In this document: positions 1 to 9,811 of the stretch, piece by piece
How the letters are laid out: each line of letters begins with the position of its first letter
Position numbering within the stretch: the stretch's first letter is position 1
Assembly: GCA_024280145.1 (NCBI GenBank)
Contig: JAJRQR010000187.1
Location: forward strand, 1 to 47,682
Direction of reading: 5' to 3'
Origin: Bacteroidota bacterium
GTDB lineage: Bacteria; Bacteroidota; Bacteroidia; Flavobacteriales; Flavobacteriaceae
DNA: 47,682 nucleotides
Position numbers and translations under genes: made by a program
Notes under the pieces: model-generated
What the model saw: only the letters and a program-made list of their open reading frames with translations
The model's database searches: none
What the model was told of the DNA's origin: nothing

Positions 1-60
1 TATACCCTATACTGTGAATAGTAGTAAAAGGACAAAAAAACTTACGAATATCAAAACAAT

Positions 61-98
61 AAAACCGATAGTTATTAACGGTTTTAACCCTTTTTTTT
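61..98 (+). terminator. Candidate hairpin/T-run upstream of gyrA
   Basis: A 7-bp stem (AAAACCG at 61-67, CGGTTTT at 79-85) with an 11-base loop is followed after a few bases by a run of eight T. This could end a rightward transcript entering the window, but no upstream gene is visible. The rest of 1-201 is A+T-rich with no coding potential that I can support; a degenerate -7-like TATCTTG lies about 40 bases before the gyrA start. Confidence 0.3.
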
Positions 99-201
99 GT
101 TAATAAAATAGTTATTTTTTAAAGTGTTTTTTATGCTCAGAAATATACAAATAATGTATCTTGCTTTTTTAGAATTATAAATTAAAATAAAGAAAATATT
201 T

Positions 202-2747
202 ATGGCTGAAGGCGAAAAATTAATCCCTATTAACATTGAGGATGAAATGAAGTCAGCTTACATTGATTATTCAATGTCAGTTATTGTGTCACGTGCGTTA
301 CCAGATGTAAGAGATGGTATGAAACCAGTTCACAGAAGAGTTTTATTTGGAATGCACGAACTAGGAATTAGAGCTACAGGCGCTCATAAAAAATCGGCAA
401 GAATTGTTGGGGAAGTTTTAGGTAAGTATCATCCACACGGTGATACCTCTGTTTACGATGCAATGGTGCGTATGGCTCAAGAATGGAGTTTGCGTTATAT
501 GTTGGTTGATGGACAAGGAAACTTTGGATCAATTGATGGTGACAGTCCGGCTGCCATGCGTTATACAGAAGCGCGTATGCAGAAGATTTCGGAAGACATG
601 TTGGCAGATATCGATAAAGATACTGTAGATCATCAATTAAACTTTGATGATACATTAAAAGAGCCTACAGTGCTTCCAACGCGTGTTCCAGGATTGCTAA
701 TTAACGGAGCCTCAGGTATTGCCGTTGGTATGGCAACCAATATGCCTCCTCATAATTTAACCGAAGTTATTGAAGGTACCATTGCTTATATTGAAGACAA
801 TGATATTGATATTGACGGTTTAATGCAACACGTAAAGGCTCCCGATTTTCCAACGGGTGGAACTATTTATGGTTATGAAGGTGTAAAAGATGCTTTTCAT
901 ACCGGAAGAGGGAAAATAGTAATGCGTGCAAAAACTTCTTTTGAAGAAGTAAACGGAAGAGAATGTATTATCGTTAGTGAAGTTCCTTATCAAGTGAATA
1001 AGGCAGATATGATTAAAAAAACTGCCGATCTTGTAAACGATAAGAAAATTGAAGGTATTTCAAATATTCGTGATGAGTCTGATAGAAAAGGAATGCGTAT
1101 CGTTTATATTTTAAAACGCGATGCTATCCCAAATATCGTATTGAATATGTTGTACAAATACACGGCGCTTCAGTCGAGTTTTAGTGTCAATAATATCTGT
1201 TTGGTAAATGGAAGACCCCGTCTTTTAAATCTGAAAGAATTGATTCATTATTTTGTTGAACACCGTCATGAAGTTGTGGTAAGGCGAACAAAATACTGTT
1301 AAAGAAAGCCGAAGAACGTGCGCATATTTTAGAGGGATTAATTATTGCTTCAGATAATATCGACGAAGTAATTCGATTAATTCGTGCATCAAAAAATGCA
1401 GATGAAGCAAAAGCAAAATTAATAGAAGCATTTAAGCTTACTGAAATTCAGGCAAAAGCTATTGTTGAAATGCGTTTGCGTCAGCTTACAGGTTTAGAAC
1501 AAGATAAATTACGTTCTGAATATGAAGAGTTGATGAAAACTATTCAAGGCTATAGAGATATTCTAGATAGCGAAGAACTTAGAATGAATATTATTAAGGA
1601 AGAACTAGAAGAAATTAAAGCTAAATATGGTGATGAAAGACGTTCAGTAATTGAGTATGCTGGAGGTGATGTAAGTATTACCGATTTAATTCCTGATGAA
1701 AAAGTAGTAATTACTATTTCTCACGCTGGTTATATTAAACGTACTTCTCTTTCAGAATATAAAAAACAAAATAGAGGAGGAGTTGGAGCAAAAGCAACTT
1801 CCACTAGAAATGAAGATTTCTTAGAACATTTATTTGTAGGAACCAATCACCAATATATGTTGTTCTTTACACAAACCGGAAAATGTTTCTGGATGCGTGT
1901 ATTTGAAATTCCGGAAGGAAGTAGAACTTCAAAAGGTAGAGCCATTCAAAACCTAATAAATATAGGCCTAGAAGATAAAGTGAAAGCATTTATTTGTACA
2001 CAAGATCTAAAAGACGAAGAGTATATTAATAGTCATTATGTAATAATGGCGACCAAAAAAGGTCAGGTTAAGAAAACACCTTTAGAGCAATATTCTAGGC
2101 CTCGTACTAACGGAATTAACGCTATTACTATTAAGGAAGGTGATGAGTTATTAGAAGCTAAATTAACAACTGGCGATAGCCAAGTAATGTTGGCAGTTCG
2201 TTCTGGTAAAGCCATTCGTTTTGAAGAAGAGAAAACACGCTCAATGGGACGTAATGCTTCGGGAGTTAGAGGAATTCGTTTAGGGAATGATACCGATGAA
2301 GTAATTGGTATGATTACTATTAACGATTCTGAAACAGACGTTTTAGTTGTAGCCGAAAATGGCTATGGTAAACGTTAAAGTTTAGATGATTACCGTATTA
2401 CCAACCGTGGAGGAAAAGGTGTAAAAACCATTAGTATTACCGAAAAAACATGGAAAGTAGTCGCCATTAAAAAGGTAACGGATCACTATGATTTAATGAT
2501 CATCAATAAATCGGGTATTGCTATTCGATTAGAAGTCTCTAAATTACGTGTTATGGGAAGAGCAACACAAGGTGTTCGACTTATAAAAGTTAGAGACGGT
2601 GATGCCATTGCTGCTGTTGCAAAAGTAATGCACGATGATGATGAAGTAGAATTAGACGAAGATGGAAATGTAATTATTTCAGAAAATGAAGAAACTACAG
2701 ATCAGTCTGATGAAACTACATCTGAAGTAAATAACGAAGAAGAATAA
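202..2747 (+). pseudogene. gyrA: DNA gyrase subunit A, interrupted by a frameshift and an in-frame TAA
   Basis: GyrA cleaves and rejoins DNA in the gyrase A2B2 complex, introducing negative supercoils. The N-terminal breakage-reunion domain is clear: catalytic Tyr121 in AAMRYTEAR and the quinolone region [10 protein letters not shown] with Thr82 and Asp86 at the E. coli Ser83/Asp87 positions. The C-terminal domain carries GyrA-box-like QNRGGVG and an acidic tail, and the full span (about 848 residues) is a normal length. The reading frame is broken twice. After RRTKY (1294-1296) only two bases (1297-1298) stand where a codon is expected, and [11 protein letters not shown] continues in another frame from 1299. 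A TAA at 2376-2378 interrupts GYGKR-SLDDYRITNRGGKG without a frame change. This is the canonical flavobacterial gyrA locus (gyrA then TPR gene), so loss is implausible and sequence error is likely, though not proven. Confidence 0.93.
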
Positions 2748-2777
2748 ACCTAATTAAATAATTTAAAATATATTACG

Positions 2778-4040
2778 ATGAAAAAACAAATTTTAATAGT
2801 AGGCTTGATGATGATATCTGCTATAACTTTTGGACAAAAAAAAGAGATTAAATCTGCTCTTAAATTCTTAAAAGCAAATAATTTTCCTGAAGCAATTTCT
2901 ATATTAACACCATTAGAAGGTGCTATAGCTACTGCAGATTCTTCTGTAGAACAACAGTATTATCTAGTATTGGGTAAATCATATCTAGGAGATGCTGGAA
3001 ATGATTATGAAAAAATGGAGAAAGCAGGAGAAGCTTTTGATAAAGCACTTGCTGTTGATAAAAAAGGAAAATATAAAGAGGATATAGAAATTGGGTTGAA
3101 TGATTTAAAAAATGCATTAATTGAAAGTGTAAAACTAGATCAGCAATCAAAAAAATATATCGATGGTTCAAAAAAGCTTTATAAAGGATATACTCTAAGT
3201 AAGCAAGACACTATCTTTTTATATTATGCTGCATCATTTGCTACAGATGGAAAAGATTATGATAGAGCTATTGATTATTATTCAGAATTGTTAGAACTTA
3301 GTTATACAGGGATTCAAGACGAGTATTATGCCATAAAAAAAGGAACAACGGAAGAGGTAAAATTTGGCTCTAAAAAAGAAAGAGATTTAGTTATAAAAAG
3401 TGGTGATTATGTAATCCCAACAGAGAAAAAAACGAAATCTAAAAAGCCAGATATATTAAAAAGTTTGACGTTCATTTATAATATTAAAGGAGAAACCGAG
3501 AAAGCAAAAGTTTTAATCAAAGAAGCTAGAAAAGAAAACCCTGACGATATTGATTTACTAAATGCTGAAGCTAATATGTATTACAAAGCAAATGATATGG
3601 TAAATTATAAGAAAGTGGTAAATGAAATGATTTCTAAAGATCCTAAAAATCCACAATTATATTATAATTTGGGAGTAGCAAGTAAGAAAAATGGAGAAGT
3701 TGAAGAAGCTTCAAAATATTATGATAAAGCAATTGAGTTAAAACCAGACTATGTTGAAGCATTAATTAATAGATCACAAATCATTCTTGCAGGTGAGGCT
3801 GCGATCATTGAAGAAATGAATGGATTAGGAACTTCAAATGCGGATTACAAACGCTATGACGAATTAAAAGAAGTTAAAAATGGTTTGTATAATGAAGCGT
3901 TGCCATATCTAGAAAAAGCATTAAATGTTCGTAAAGACGATGCAGATATCATCAGAACCTTAAAAAGTATGTATGATTTATTAGGTATGGATGATAAAGC
4001 TAAGGAGATGAGAACTCGTTTATCTGAAATAGAAGGTTAG
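2778..4040 (+). CDS. Secreted tetratricopeptide-repeat protein
   Basis: A 420-residue protein with an N-terminal signal peptide (MKKQ followed by a hydrophobic stretch ending near TFG-Q). It then carries helical TPR-type repeats, for example around residues 270-330 (LYYNLGVASKKNGEVEEASKYYDKAIELKPDY). TPRs are protein-binding scaffolds; the export signal points to the periplasm or outer-membrane inner face. It starts 30 bases after gyrA on the same strand, with no separate promoter that I can see, so co-transcription with gyrA is likely. A gyrA-TPR pair is a recurring flavobacterial arrangement (established synteny, recalled rather than checked). The specific partner is unknown. The frame is intact and a bidirectional terminator follows. 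Confidence 0.85.
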   Translation: MKKQILIVGLMMISAITFGQKKEIKSALKFLKANNFPEAISILTPLEGAIATADSSVEQQYYLVLGKSYLGDAGNDYEKMEKAGEAFDKALAVDKKGKYKEDIEIGLNDLKNALIESVKLDQQSKKYIDGSKKLYKGYTLSKQDTIFLYYAASFATDGKDYDRAIDYYSELLELSYTGIQDEYYAIKKGTTEEVKFGSKKERDLVIKSGDYVIPTEKKTKSKKPDILKSLTFIYNIKGETEKAKVLIKEARKENPDDIDLLNAEANMYYKANDMVNYKKVVNEMISKDPKNPQLYYNLGVASKKNGEVEEASKYYDKAIELKPDYVEALINRSQIILAGEAAIIEEMNGLGTSNADYKRYDELKEVKNGLYNEALPYLEKALNVRKDDADIIRTLKSMYDLLGMDDKAKEMRTRLSEIEG

Positions 4041-4058
4041 CAATAAATTGTTATTATA

Positions 4059-4098
4059 AAAAAACTTCCAAAATCAATTTGACTTTGGAAGTTTTTTT
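4059..4098. terminator. Bidirectional rho-independent terminator
   Basis: Inverted repeat with arms AAAACTTCCAAA and TTTGGAAGTTTT around a loop of about ten bases, with an A-run on the left and a T-run on the right. It therefore terminates both the rightward gyrA-TPR transcript and the leftward thiolase-NlpC transcript. It overlaps the last codon of the NlpC/P60 gene. Confidence 0.8.
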
Positions 4099-4846
4099 AT
4101 ACAATTCGTTTTATAACTCTTAGCTTATGAGTGTGGATATTTTTTTCAGTATTAAAAATTCCAGAATGATCTAAGTGATCTATTCGAACTTTTCCATGAG
4201 CATGAATAATACGATTATTTTTCATTATAATACCTACGTGAGTAATAGCACCTTCCTCATTATCAAAAAAGGCCAAATCTCCTGGTTCACTTTCTTCAAT
4301 AAAACTTAGAACCTCACCTTGAGTAGCTTGTTGGCTAGCATCTCTTAATAACTGATACCCATTCATTTTATAAACCATTTGTGTAAAACCACTGCAATCT
4401 ATTCCGAAGGGTGTTTTTCCGCCCCATAGATATGGACTGTTTAGATAAAGTTCTGCGGTTTCAATTAAACTGGATTTAGTTAAAACTCCTGTTAATATTT
4501 CGCCTTCAAAAGAATGCTTTAAAAAATCTGAAACATTTGTATTACTACCTAAAGAAATAGGTAAAAGCTCGTTTGAATTGGTAGTCACAATATCTACAAG
4601 ATTTGAAGAATACTGTTTTGTTTGATTATTTAAGGTGTTGTAATCAGTTTCAGAAATAGAAACAAACTGTTTGTTGTCTATCCAGCCTTCATAAGTATCA
4701 TAACTTAAACGAATTAAGCTCCATTTTTTTGTAAATTCAATAATTTCAAATAATTCACCATAAAGTACTTGAGATATCATTTCGCTTCGGTCTGATGCTT
4801 CAGAACGCAAAGGGACAATACTCAAATTACAAAGGCCGTAGTTCAT
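4097..4846 (-). CDS. SH3-domain NlpC/P60 cell-wall hydrolase
   Basis: A 249-residue protein of the NlpC/P60 cysteine peptidase family, which cuts peptide bonds within peptidoglycan stems (typically D-Glu to diamino acid). A bacterial SH3-like segment occupies about residues 1-65 (SIVPLRSEASDRSEMISQVLYGE...WSLIRLSYDTYEGWID). The NlpC/P60 domain spans about 125-249, with catalytic Cys151 in FGIDCSGF, His203 in ITHVGII, and His215 in IIHAHGKVRID. No signal peptide is evident, as is common for this flavobacterial family. The gene lies 29 bases after the thiolase gene on the same strand, probably as the second gene of that operon, and ends in the shared terminator. Confidence 0.88.
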   Translation of the reverse strand: MNYGLCNLSIVPLRSEASDRSEMISQVLYGELFEIIEFTKKWSLIRLSYDTYEGWIDNKQFVSISETDYNTLNNQTKQYSSNLVDIVTTNSNELLPISLGSNTNVSDFLKHSFEGEILTGVLTKSSLIETAELYLNSPYLWGGKTPFGIDCSGFTQMVYKMNGYQLLRDASQQATQGEVLSFIEESEPGDLAFFDNEEGAITHVGIIMKNNRIIHAHGKVRIDHLDHSGIFNTEKNIHTHKLRVIKRIV

Positions 4847-4875
4847 TTAAAAAGAATTTCTAGAGAAAGTTTGTA

Positions 4876-6054
4876 TTAATTTCTTTCAATTACCATGGCT
4901 GATGCACCACCACCACCATTACAAATAGCAGCAGCACCAATTTTAGCATTGTTTTGTTTAAGGACATTGATTAAAGTAATTAAAATCCGAACTCCACTAC
5001 ATCCTAGAGGATGTCCTAATGATACAGCACCACCATTTACATTAACATTTCTATCGTTTAAGCCTAAAATTTTCATATTTGCCAAACCTACTACAGAAAA
5101 AGCTTCATTAAACTCAAAGTATTCAACATCATTAAGATTAATGTTTGCTTTTGCCAATGCTTTAGGTAAAGCTTTTGCTGGTGCAGTTGTAAACCATTCA
5201 GGTTCGTGAGCTGCATCTGCATAACTTTTGATAGTTGCCAAAGGAGTAAGACCTAGTTCGTTTGCTTTTTCTTCACTCATTAAAATCATTGCACCTGCAC
5301 CATCATTTATAGTAGAAGAATTTGCTGCTGTTGCAGTACCGTCTTTAGTAAAGGCAGGTCGCAAAGCAGGAATTTTTTCCATTCTAACGTTTTTGTATTC
5401 TTCATCTTCAGAAAATATAACAGGCTCACCTCTTCGTTGTGGGATTTCAACAGGAATTACTTCGTCATTATATTTTCCATCTTTCCACGCTTGAGCAGAA
5501 CGGTTGTAAGATTGTACTGCAAATTTGTCTTGATCTTCTCTTGAGAAATTATATTCCGAAGCACATAAGTCTGCACAAACTCCCATTGCGTTATTATCGT
5601 AAGCATCTACAAGACCGTCTTTTTGCATACCGTCTTCCATTGTTTTTGGTCCAAACTTATGAGCATTACGTAGATGTGTATAATGCGGTATGTTACTCAT
5701 ACTTTCCATACCACCAGCAATTACAACATCTGCATCACCCAAAGCAATGGTTTGAGCAGCGTTCATCACCGCTTTCATACCAGAAGCACAAACTTTATTA
5801 ACTGTTGTACAAGGAACGGTATTTGGTATTCCAGCACCCAAAGCAGCTTGTCTTGCAGGAGCTTGACCAACGCCAGCTTGTACTACATTACCCATAAAAA
5901 CCTCTTGTACTAAAGAAGGATCTAAATTAATTTTATCCAAAGCACCCTTTATAGCAACCGATCCTAATTTAGTAGCGGTTAATGATGATAAACTTCCCAT
6001 AAAACTTCCGATGGGAGTTCTTACTGCAGCAACTATTACAACTTTTTTATTCAT
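4876..6054 (-). CDS. Acetyl-CoA C-acetyltransferase (thiolase)
   Basis: Thiolase II type enzyme that condenses or cleaves acetoacetyl-CoA/acetyl-CoA. Visible family marks are the nucleophile Cys89 in NKVCASGMKA, the NEAF motif, GHPLGCSG with the second catalytic Cys near the C-terminus, and a glycine-rich CNGGGGASA end. I chose the start at MNKKVVIVAAVRTPIG (6054), which gives 392 residues, the family norm. An in-frame ATG at 6066 adds only MYNK. It is the first gene of a leftward pair with the NlpC/P60 gene and is divergent from the PgpH-type gene. Degradative or biosynthetic use cannot be told from the sequence. Confidence 0.92.
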   Translation of the reverse strand: MNKKVVIVAAVRTPIGSFMGSLSSLTATKLGSVAIKGALDKINLDPSLVQEVFMGNVVQAGVGQAPARQAALGAGIPNTVPCTTVNKVCASGMKAVMNAAQTIALGDADVVIAGGMESMSNIPHYTHLRNAHKFGPKTMEDGMQKDGLVDAYDNNAMGVCADLCASEYNFSREDQDKFAVQSYNRSAQAWKDGKYNDEVIPVEIPQRRGEPVIFSEDEEYKNVRMEKIPALRPAFTKDGTATAANSSTINDGAGAMILMSEEKANELGLTPLATIKSYADAAHEPEWFTTAPAKALPKALAKANINLNDVEYFEFNEAFSVVGLANMKILGLNDRNVNVNGGAVSLGHPLGCSGVRILITLINVLKQNNAKIGAAAICNGGGGASAMVIERN

Positions 6055-6089
6055 TTTATTGTACAATTTTTTAATTAAAAATAGGATTA

Positions 6090-6097
6090 CAAATTTA
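6090..6097 (-). promoter_or_regulatory. Candidate -7 element for the thiolase operon
   Basis: On the minus strand TAAATTTG matches the Bacteroidota -7 consensus TAnnTTTG, about 36 bases before the thiolase start. No TTG sits at the expected -33 distance, so support is partial. Confidence 0.4.
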
Positions 6098-6135
6098 CGG
6101 ATTTAATATTAAAAAGTATCCCGAATATTATGTAA

Positions 6136-6167
6136 TTGAAAATAAACAAACGATATTTATACCTTTA
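6136..6167 (+). promoter_or_regulatory. Candidate promoter for the pgpH-type gene
   Basis: TTG at 6136-6138, a 21-base spacer and TACCTTTA at 6160-6167 (one mismatch to TAnnTTTG) lie 20 bases before the start codon at 6188. Confidence 0.4.
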
Positions 6168-6187
6168 ATTTTCGCACTAAATATTTA

Positions 6188-8233
6188 ATGAAAAGTATTT
6201 TTTCTTTTTTTTCTAAAAATCAATCTTTTATCTACAAGGCTTTACTTTTTGTATTTGCCACGTTATTAGTAATATATCTGTTACCAAAAGGGGGACAGTT
6301 TAAATATAGTTTCCAAAAAGGAAAGCATTGGCAGTACGAAAACCTATATGCTCCCTTTAGTTTTGCTATTAAAAAAACACAGGAAGACTTAGATATTGAG
6401 ATAAATGAAATAAGAAATAAGTCAATCCCTTATTTTGAAGTTGATACTTCTAAAGTTTCTGAAACAAGAAATTTATATATCAATTTGTTTGAAGAATCAT
6501 TTACGGCGGATTTTATTAAAGCTAAAAAACCTAAAGTTAAGAAAGTTGGATTATTAATAATTGACAAACTTTATTCTTCTGGGGTTTTAAAAGAGAATTA
6601 TCCGTATGCTTCGGATAAATTAATTTATCTAAAAAACGGAAGTGAAGTACAAAAGATCTCATTCAGCCAATTGTATTATATTGAAAATATCGAAATTATA
6701 ATTAAAGAGTTTGTCGATAAAAACTCGGTGAGTGAATCTGAATTATTTTTAAATGAACTACTATCAAAAGTAATTAGTCCAAATGTATTATTTAATAATG
6801 ATTTAACCGAAACTACTATTAATTCAGAAATTGAGGCTATAAATCCCAATATTGGAATTATTGAAAAAGGAAGTAGGATAATAGCGAAAGGTGAGGTAGT
6901 TGAAGGCGAGAAGTTTCAAAAACTAAATTCTTTTAAAGCGGTATTTCAATCTCAAGTTTGGAGCAAATCAAACTATTATTGGTTGCTTTTAGGTTATTCG
7001 TTATTGGTAATGTTGGTGTTTTTCATGTTGTTTTTATTTATGAAAAACTACAGAAAGGAAATCTATGAAAACAATACTAAGGTTTCGTTTATATTTTTTA
7101 ATATTATATTAATGGTATTTCTTACTACCATTGTGGTAAAGTATGATGTAAAAATGGTTTACATTACACCATTATGTATTTTGCCATTGGTTTTAAAAAC
7201 CTTTTTTGATGCTAGATTGGGATTGTTTGTTCACGTGCTAACTATCTTATTATTAGGTTTTATTGTGCCTGATAGTTTTCAGTTTTTATTTTTACAAACC
7301 ATTGCTGGAATGGTAACAATATTAACAGTTTCAGAGCTTTACAAAAGAGCTAACTTATTTATATAAGTAGGTCAAATTACCTTTGTTTATATATTAGGAT
7401 ACTTCGCTTTTTACATTATTCAGGAAGGAAATATTGAATTTATTGAAATTAAAAATTTCGGATATTTTGTATTGTGTGGTATGTTAACTTTATTTTCATT
7501 TCCGCTTATTTATATCTATGAAAAAGCTTTTGGATTGGTTTCTGACGTTACTTTGTTGGAATTGAGTGACACCAATTCTAAATTACTAAAAGAGCTATCT
7601 AACAAAGCACCGGGTACCTTTCATCATTCCTTAAATGTAGCTAATTTAGCTGAAGCGGCAGCAAATGAAATAGGTGCAAATGCAATGTTGGTAAGGGTAG
7701 GAGCCTTGTATCATGATATTGGTAAAATGACAAATCCTACTTATTTTACTGAAAATCAAGTATCGTCAATCAACTCACACGATGAGTTAGAACCCAAAGA
7801 AAGTGCACAAATTATTATAGATCACGTAATTAAAGGAATTGAAATAGCTAAGAAAAATAAATTGCCTGATCGTATTATAGATTTTATTCGAACGCATCAC
7901 GGTACCAGTTTGGTCTACTATTTTTATTCAAAAGAAAGTGAAAATTTAGGTGAAGTTAATAAAGCAAATTTCTCGTATCCTGGCCCCATTCCTTTTTCAA
8001 AAGAAACAGCAATCTTAATGATGGCTGATAGTGTAGAGGCTGCAAGTAAAAGTTTAAAAGAACCTACATCCTCTAAATTAGATACTTTTGTTGAAAAAAT
8101 TATAGATGGGCAGATGGCAAATGGACAGTTTTTAAATGCAAATATTACTTTAAAGGAAATTCAAAAAATAAAGAAAATTCTTAAAAAGAAATTGAATAAT
8201 ATGTATCACCTCAGAATTGAGTATCCTGAATAA
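6188..8233 (+). pseudogene. PgpH-type 7TM-HD domain hydrolase with an in-frame TAA
   Basis: Member of the 7TMR-HD family, of which PgpH is a membrane cyclic-di-AMP phosphodiesterase (family knowledge). One membrane segment lies near residues 17-33, followed by an extracytoplasmic domain to about 255 and a bundle of hydrophobic segments from about 262 to 440. The cytoplasmic HD domain has GTFHHSLNV, the metal pair His509-Asp510 in YHDIGKM, and IRTHHGT. The total is about 681 residues, normal for the family. A TAA at 7364-7366 interrupts the membrane region between LYKRANLFI and VGQITFVYILGYF with no change of frame. A TCA serine codon would fit by one base change (inference). If real, the stop would remove the whole catalytic domain. 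The downstream part contains a possible internal TTG start at 7472, which would give an HD domain with few membrane spans. Confidence 0.88.
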
Positions 8234-8244
8234 AATTATTGTTT

Positions 8245-8722
8245 TTGTGTTTTGATATTTCATCTGCAAAAATTAAACAGTTTATTGCAAAAAAAACAAA
8301 AGGCAATCTCAGATGGTTTTTTTTGAGTCACATTTTTCCTTTGGAAACAAGTTGCCTTATTACTGTTATATCCCTTCAGCTGAATTTAAAGATGGACAGA
8401 ATTTATTCATGTTAGCTTTGATTTTTAATGAAACAGATGCGATAAATTCCAGTTGCTCAATAATTACAATGGAAGCAACCAATTTCTTTTCTGAAGTTCA
8501 TAATCTTAATAAACAAATGCCTTTAGTGTTGGATGATTCTATAATTCAAAACTGGTTAAATACAGATTTAAATGAAAATGGAATAAGATCAATATTAAAA
8601 GTAGGGTTACAAAAAAGGAGTTTAAAGCTCATTCTGTTTCAAAAAAAGTATATTTAAAAAAAGAAAATACTAACTATTCAGAAATTTTAAACTTGATGGA
8701 ATACCCCAATTTATTTAGTTAG
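8245..8722 (+). pseudogene. Decayed SRAP (YedK/HMCES-like) gene
   Basis: SRAP proteins shield abasic sites in single-stranded DNA by cross-linking through the cysteine at position 2. A TTG start at 8245 gives LCFDISSAKIKQFIAKK, resembling the Met-Cys N-terminus. After a T8 run (8317-8324) the frame must slip to continue as FFESHFSFGNKLPYYCY and SCSIITMEATNFFSEVHNLNKQMPLVL, the family core. A second slip at an A6 run (8611-8616) leads to EFKAHSVSKKVYLKKENTNYSE and a stop at 8722. Even after repair the product is only about 158 residues and lacks some 70-90 residues of the N-terminal half that full SRAP proteins have. So this is real decay by internal deletion and not merely two base errors. 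It converges with, and overlaps by four bases, the DUF4421 gene. Confidence 0.7.
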
Positions 8723-9801
8723 TTTTTATTTTCATCTTCTTTTAAGATTGGTACAATTTCTTCAATTTTTTCAACAGGTTTTCTTACTTGTTTTGGAGCT
8801 CTAAAACGATAACCTATATACACATGAAACTGATCCTTACTAGGTTGAATTTGAACCCCTTTGCTATGGAATTTTTCACTTGCATAGGTGTAATCATAAG
8901 CGGCACCTGCAAATATTTTCTTTCCATTATACCCAATTGAAGCTCCAGTATTTAATACATAAAACAAATCATTACCATTATTTATATCACTACCGTTTAG
9001 AGTATAGGAAGTACTGTTATAAAAATCTATTCCAAGTCCAGGATTTACATAAGCGTGTGCAAACAAGTATTTATGGAAAACAAAGGTATAATAGTAACCT
9101 GCATTTGCGGTAAAATCAATACCATATACCTCATTGTAATTTTCTCTATAAATGGTTTCACTCGGTGCAATTTTAACTTCCTCTGTCCCTTTAATATTAT
9201 AATATTTATATATAAAACCTGGCATAAATGTACCAACGCTTTTTATCTGAATTTCTGTTTGAGATTCTACCGCTCTAAGTGAAAAGTTGTCATTAAATTT
9301 ATACAATGATATTCCTTGAAATTCATTGGTTGCTAAATTTGGGAATTGAGTATGAAAGTTTTCATTTTCTGTATTAAAACTAAAATCACTAGAATTCCCA
9401 ATGTAATAGCCTTCGTTTCTGTTATATTCAAATTGATGAGACCATTTATCAAACAATAATTTTACCCGTAAACGAAATGATTTTGAATCTCCTTTATTTT
9501 GTTTTTCTTCATCTGAAACAGGAGGCCTAAAACCCAAACGAATGGATAAGAACTTATAACTAAAAACAAAAGCATATCGAATGCTTAAATTTGATTTTAC
9601 ACTCGCTTGACCTTCTTCAAACGGTACAAAATAATTGGTTCGTTCATTGCTAACTTCAAAATTAATATTAAGTTGTTGATGGTGTTTTTCAATAAAACTA
9701 TTTTCTGTAGTAGGAGGAATACTATCGTTTTCTGTACTAGCTTCTTGCGAAAAAGTTAATAAAGGAATTAGTATTACAAATAGTACTATTCTTTTTAGCA
9801 T
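8719..9801 (-). CDS. DUF4421-like outer-membrane beta-barrel protein (copy 1)
   Basis: A 360-residue protein with a signal peptide (MLKRIVLFVILIPLLTFSQ). It is followed by alternating polar/aromatic strands such as YRTNYFVPF, SIRYAFVFSYKFLSIRLGFRP and FHVYIGYRFRAPK, the pattern of an outer-membrane barrel. It resembles the protein encoded at 22206-23194 (shared TQTEIQ-KS-GTFMPGF and IGYRF-APK segments), and the family is probably DUF4421 (recognition from memory). A charged tail (KPVEKIEEIVPILKEDENKN) extends beyond the barrel. It is the last gene of a leftward five-gene operon, 10 bases after its neighbour. The function is unknown. Confidence 0.75.
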   Translation of the reverse strand: MLKRIVLFVILIPLLTFSQEASTENDSIPPTTENSFIEKHHQQLNINFEVSNERTNYFVPFEEGQASVKSNLSIRYAFVFSYKFLSIRLGFRPPVSDEEKQNKGDSKSFRLRVKLLFDKWSHQFEYNRNEGYYIGNSSDFSFNTENENFHTQFPNLATNEFQGISLYKFNDNFSLRAVESQTEIQIKSVGTFMPGFIYKYYNIKGTEEVKIAPSETIYRENYNEVYGIDFTANAGYYYTFVFHKYLFAHAYVNPGLGIDFYNSTSYTLNGSDINNGNDLFYVLNTGASIGYNGKKIFAGAAYDYTYASEKFHSKGVQIQPSKDQFHVYIGYRFRAPKQVRKPVEKIEEIVPILKEDENKN

Positions 9802-9811
9802 TTAAGTAGTT

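Noticed and set aside
1291-1302. Programmed frameshift in gyrA
   Set aside because: There is no slippery heptamer or following structure at the slip, and gyrA is not known to use frameshifting.
4895-5209. Open frame antisense to the thiolase gene
   Set aside because: It mirrors thiolase codon bias on the opposite strand and has no signal, promoter or recognisable protein character; the same holds for 5228-5913 on that strand.
8313-8657. Stand-alone 114-residue gene
   Set aside because: Its content is the middle of an SRAP domain, and the missing ends are found in adjacent frames, so it is a piece of a decayed gene.
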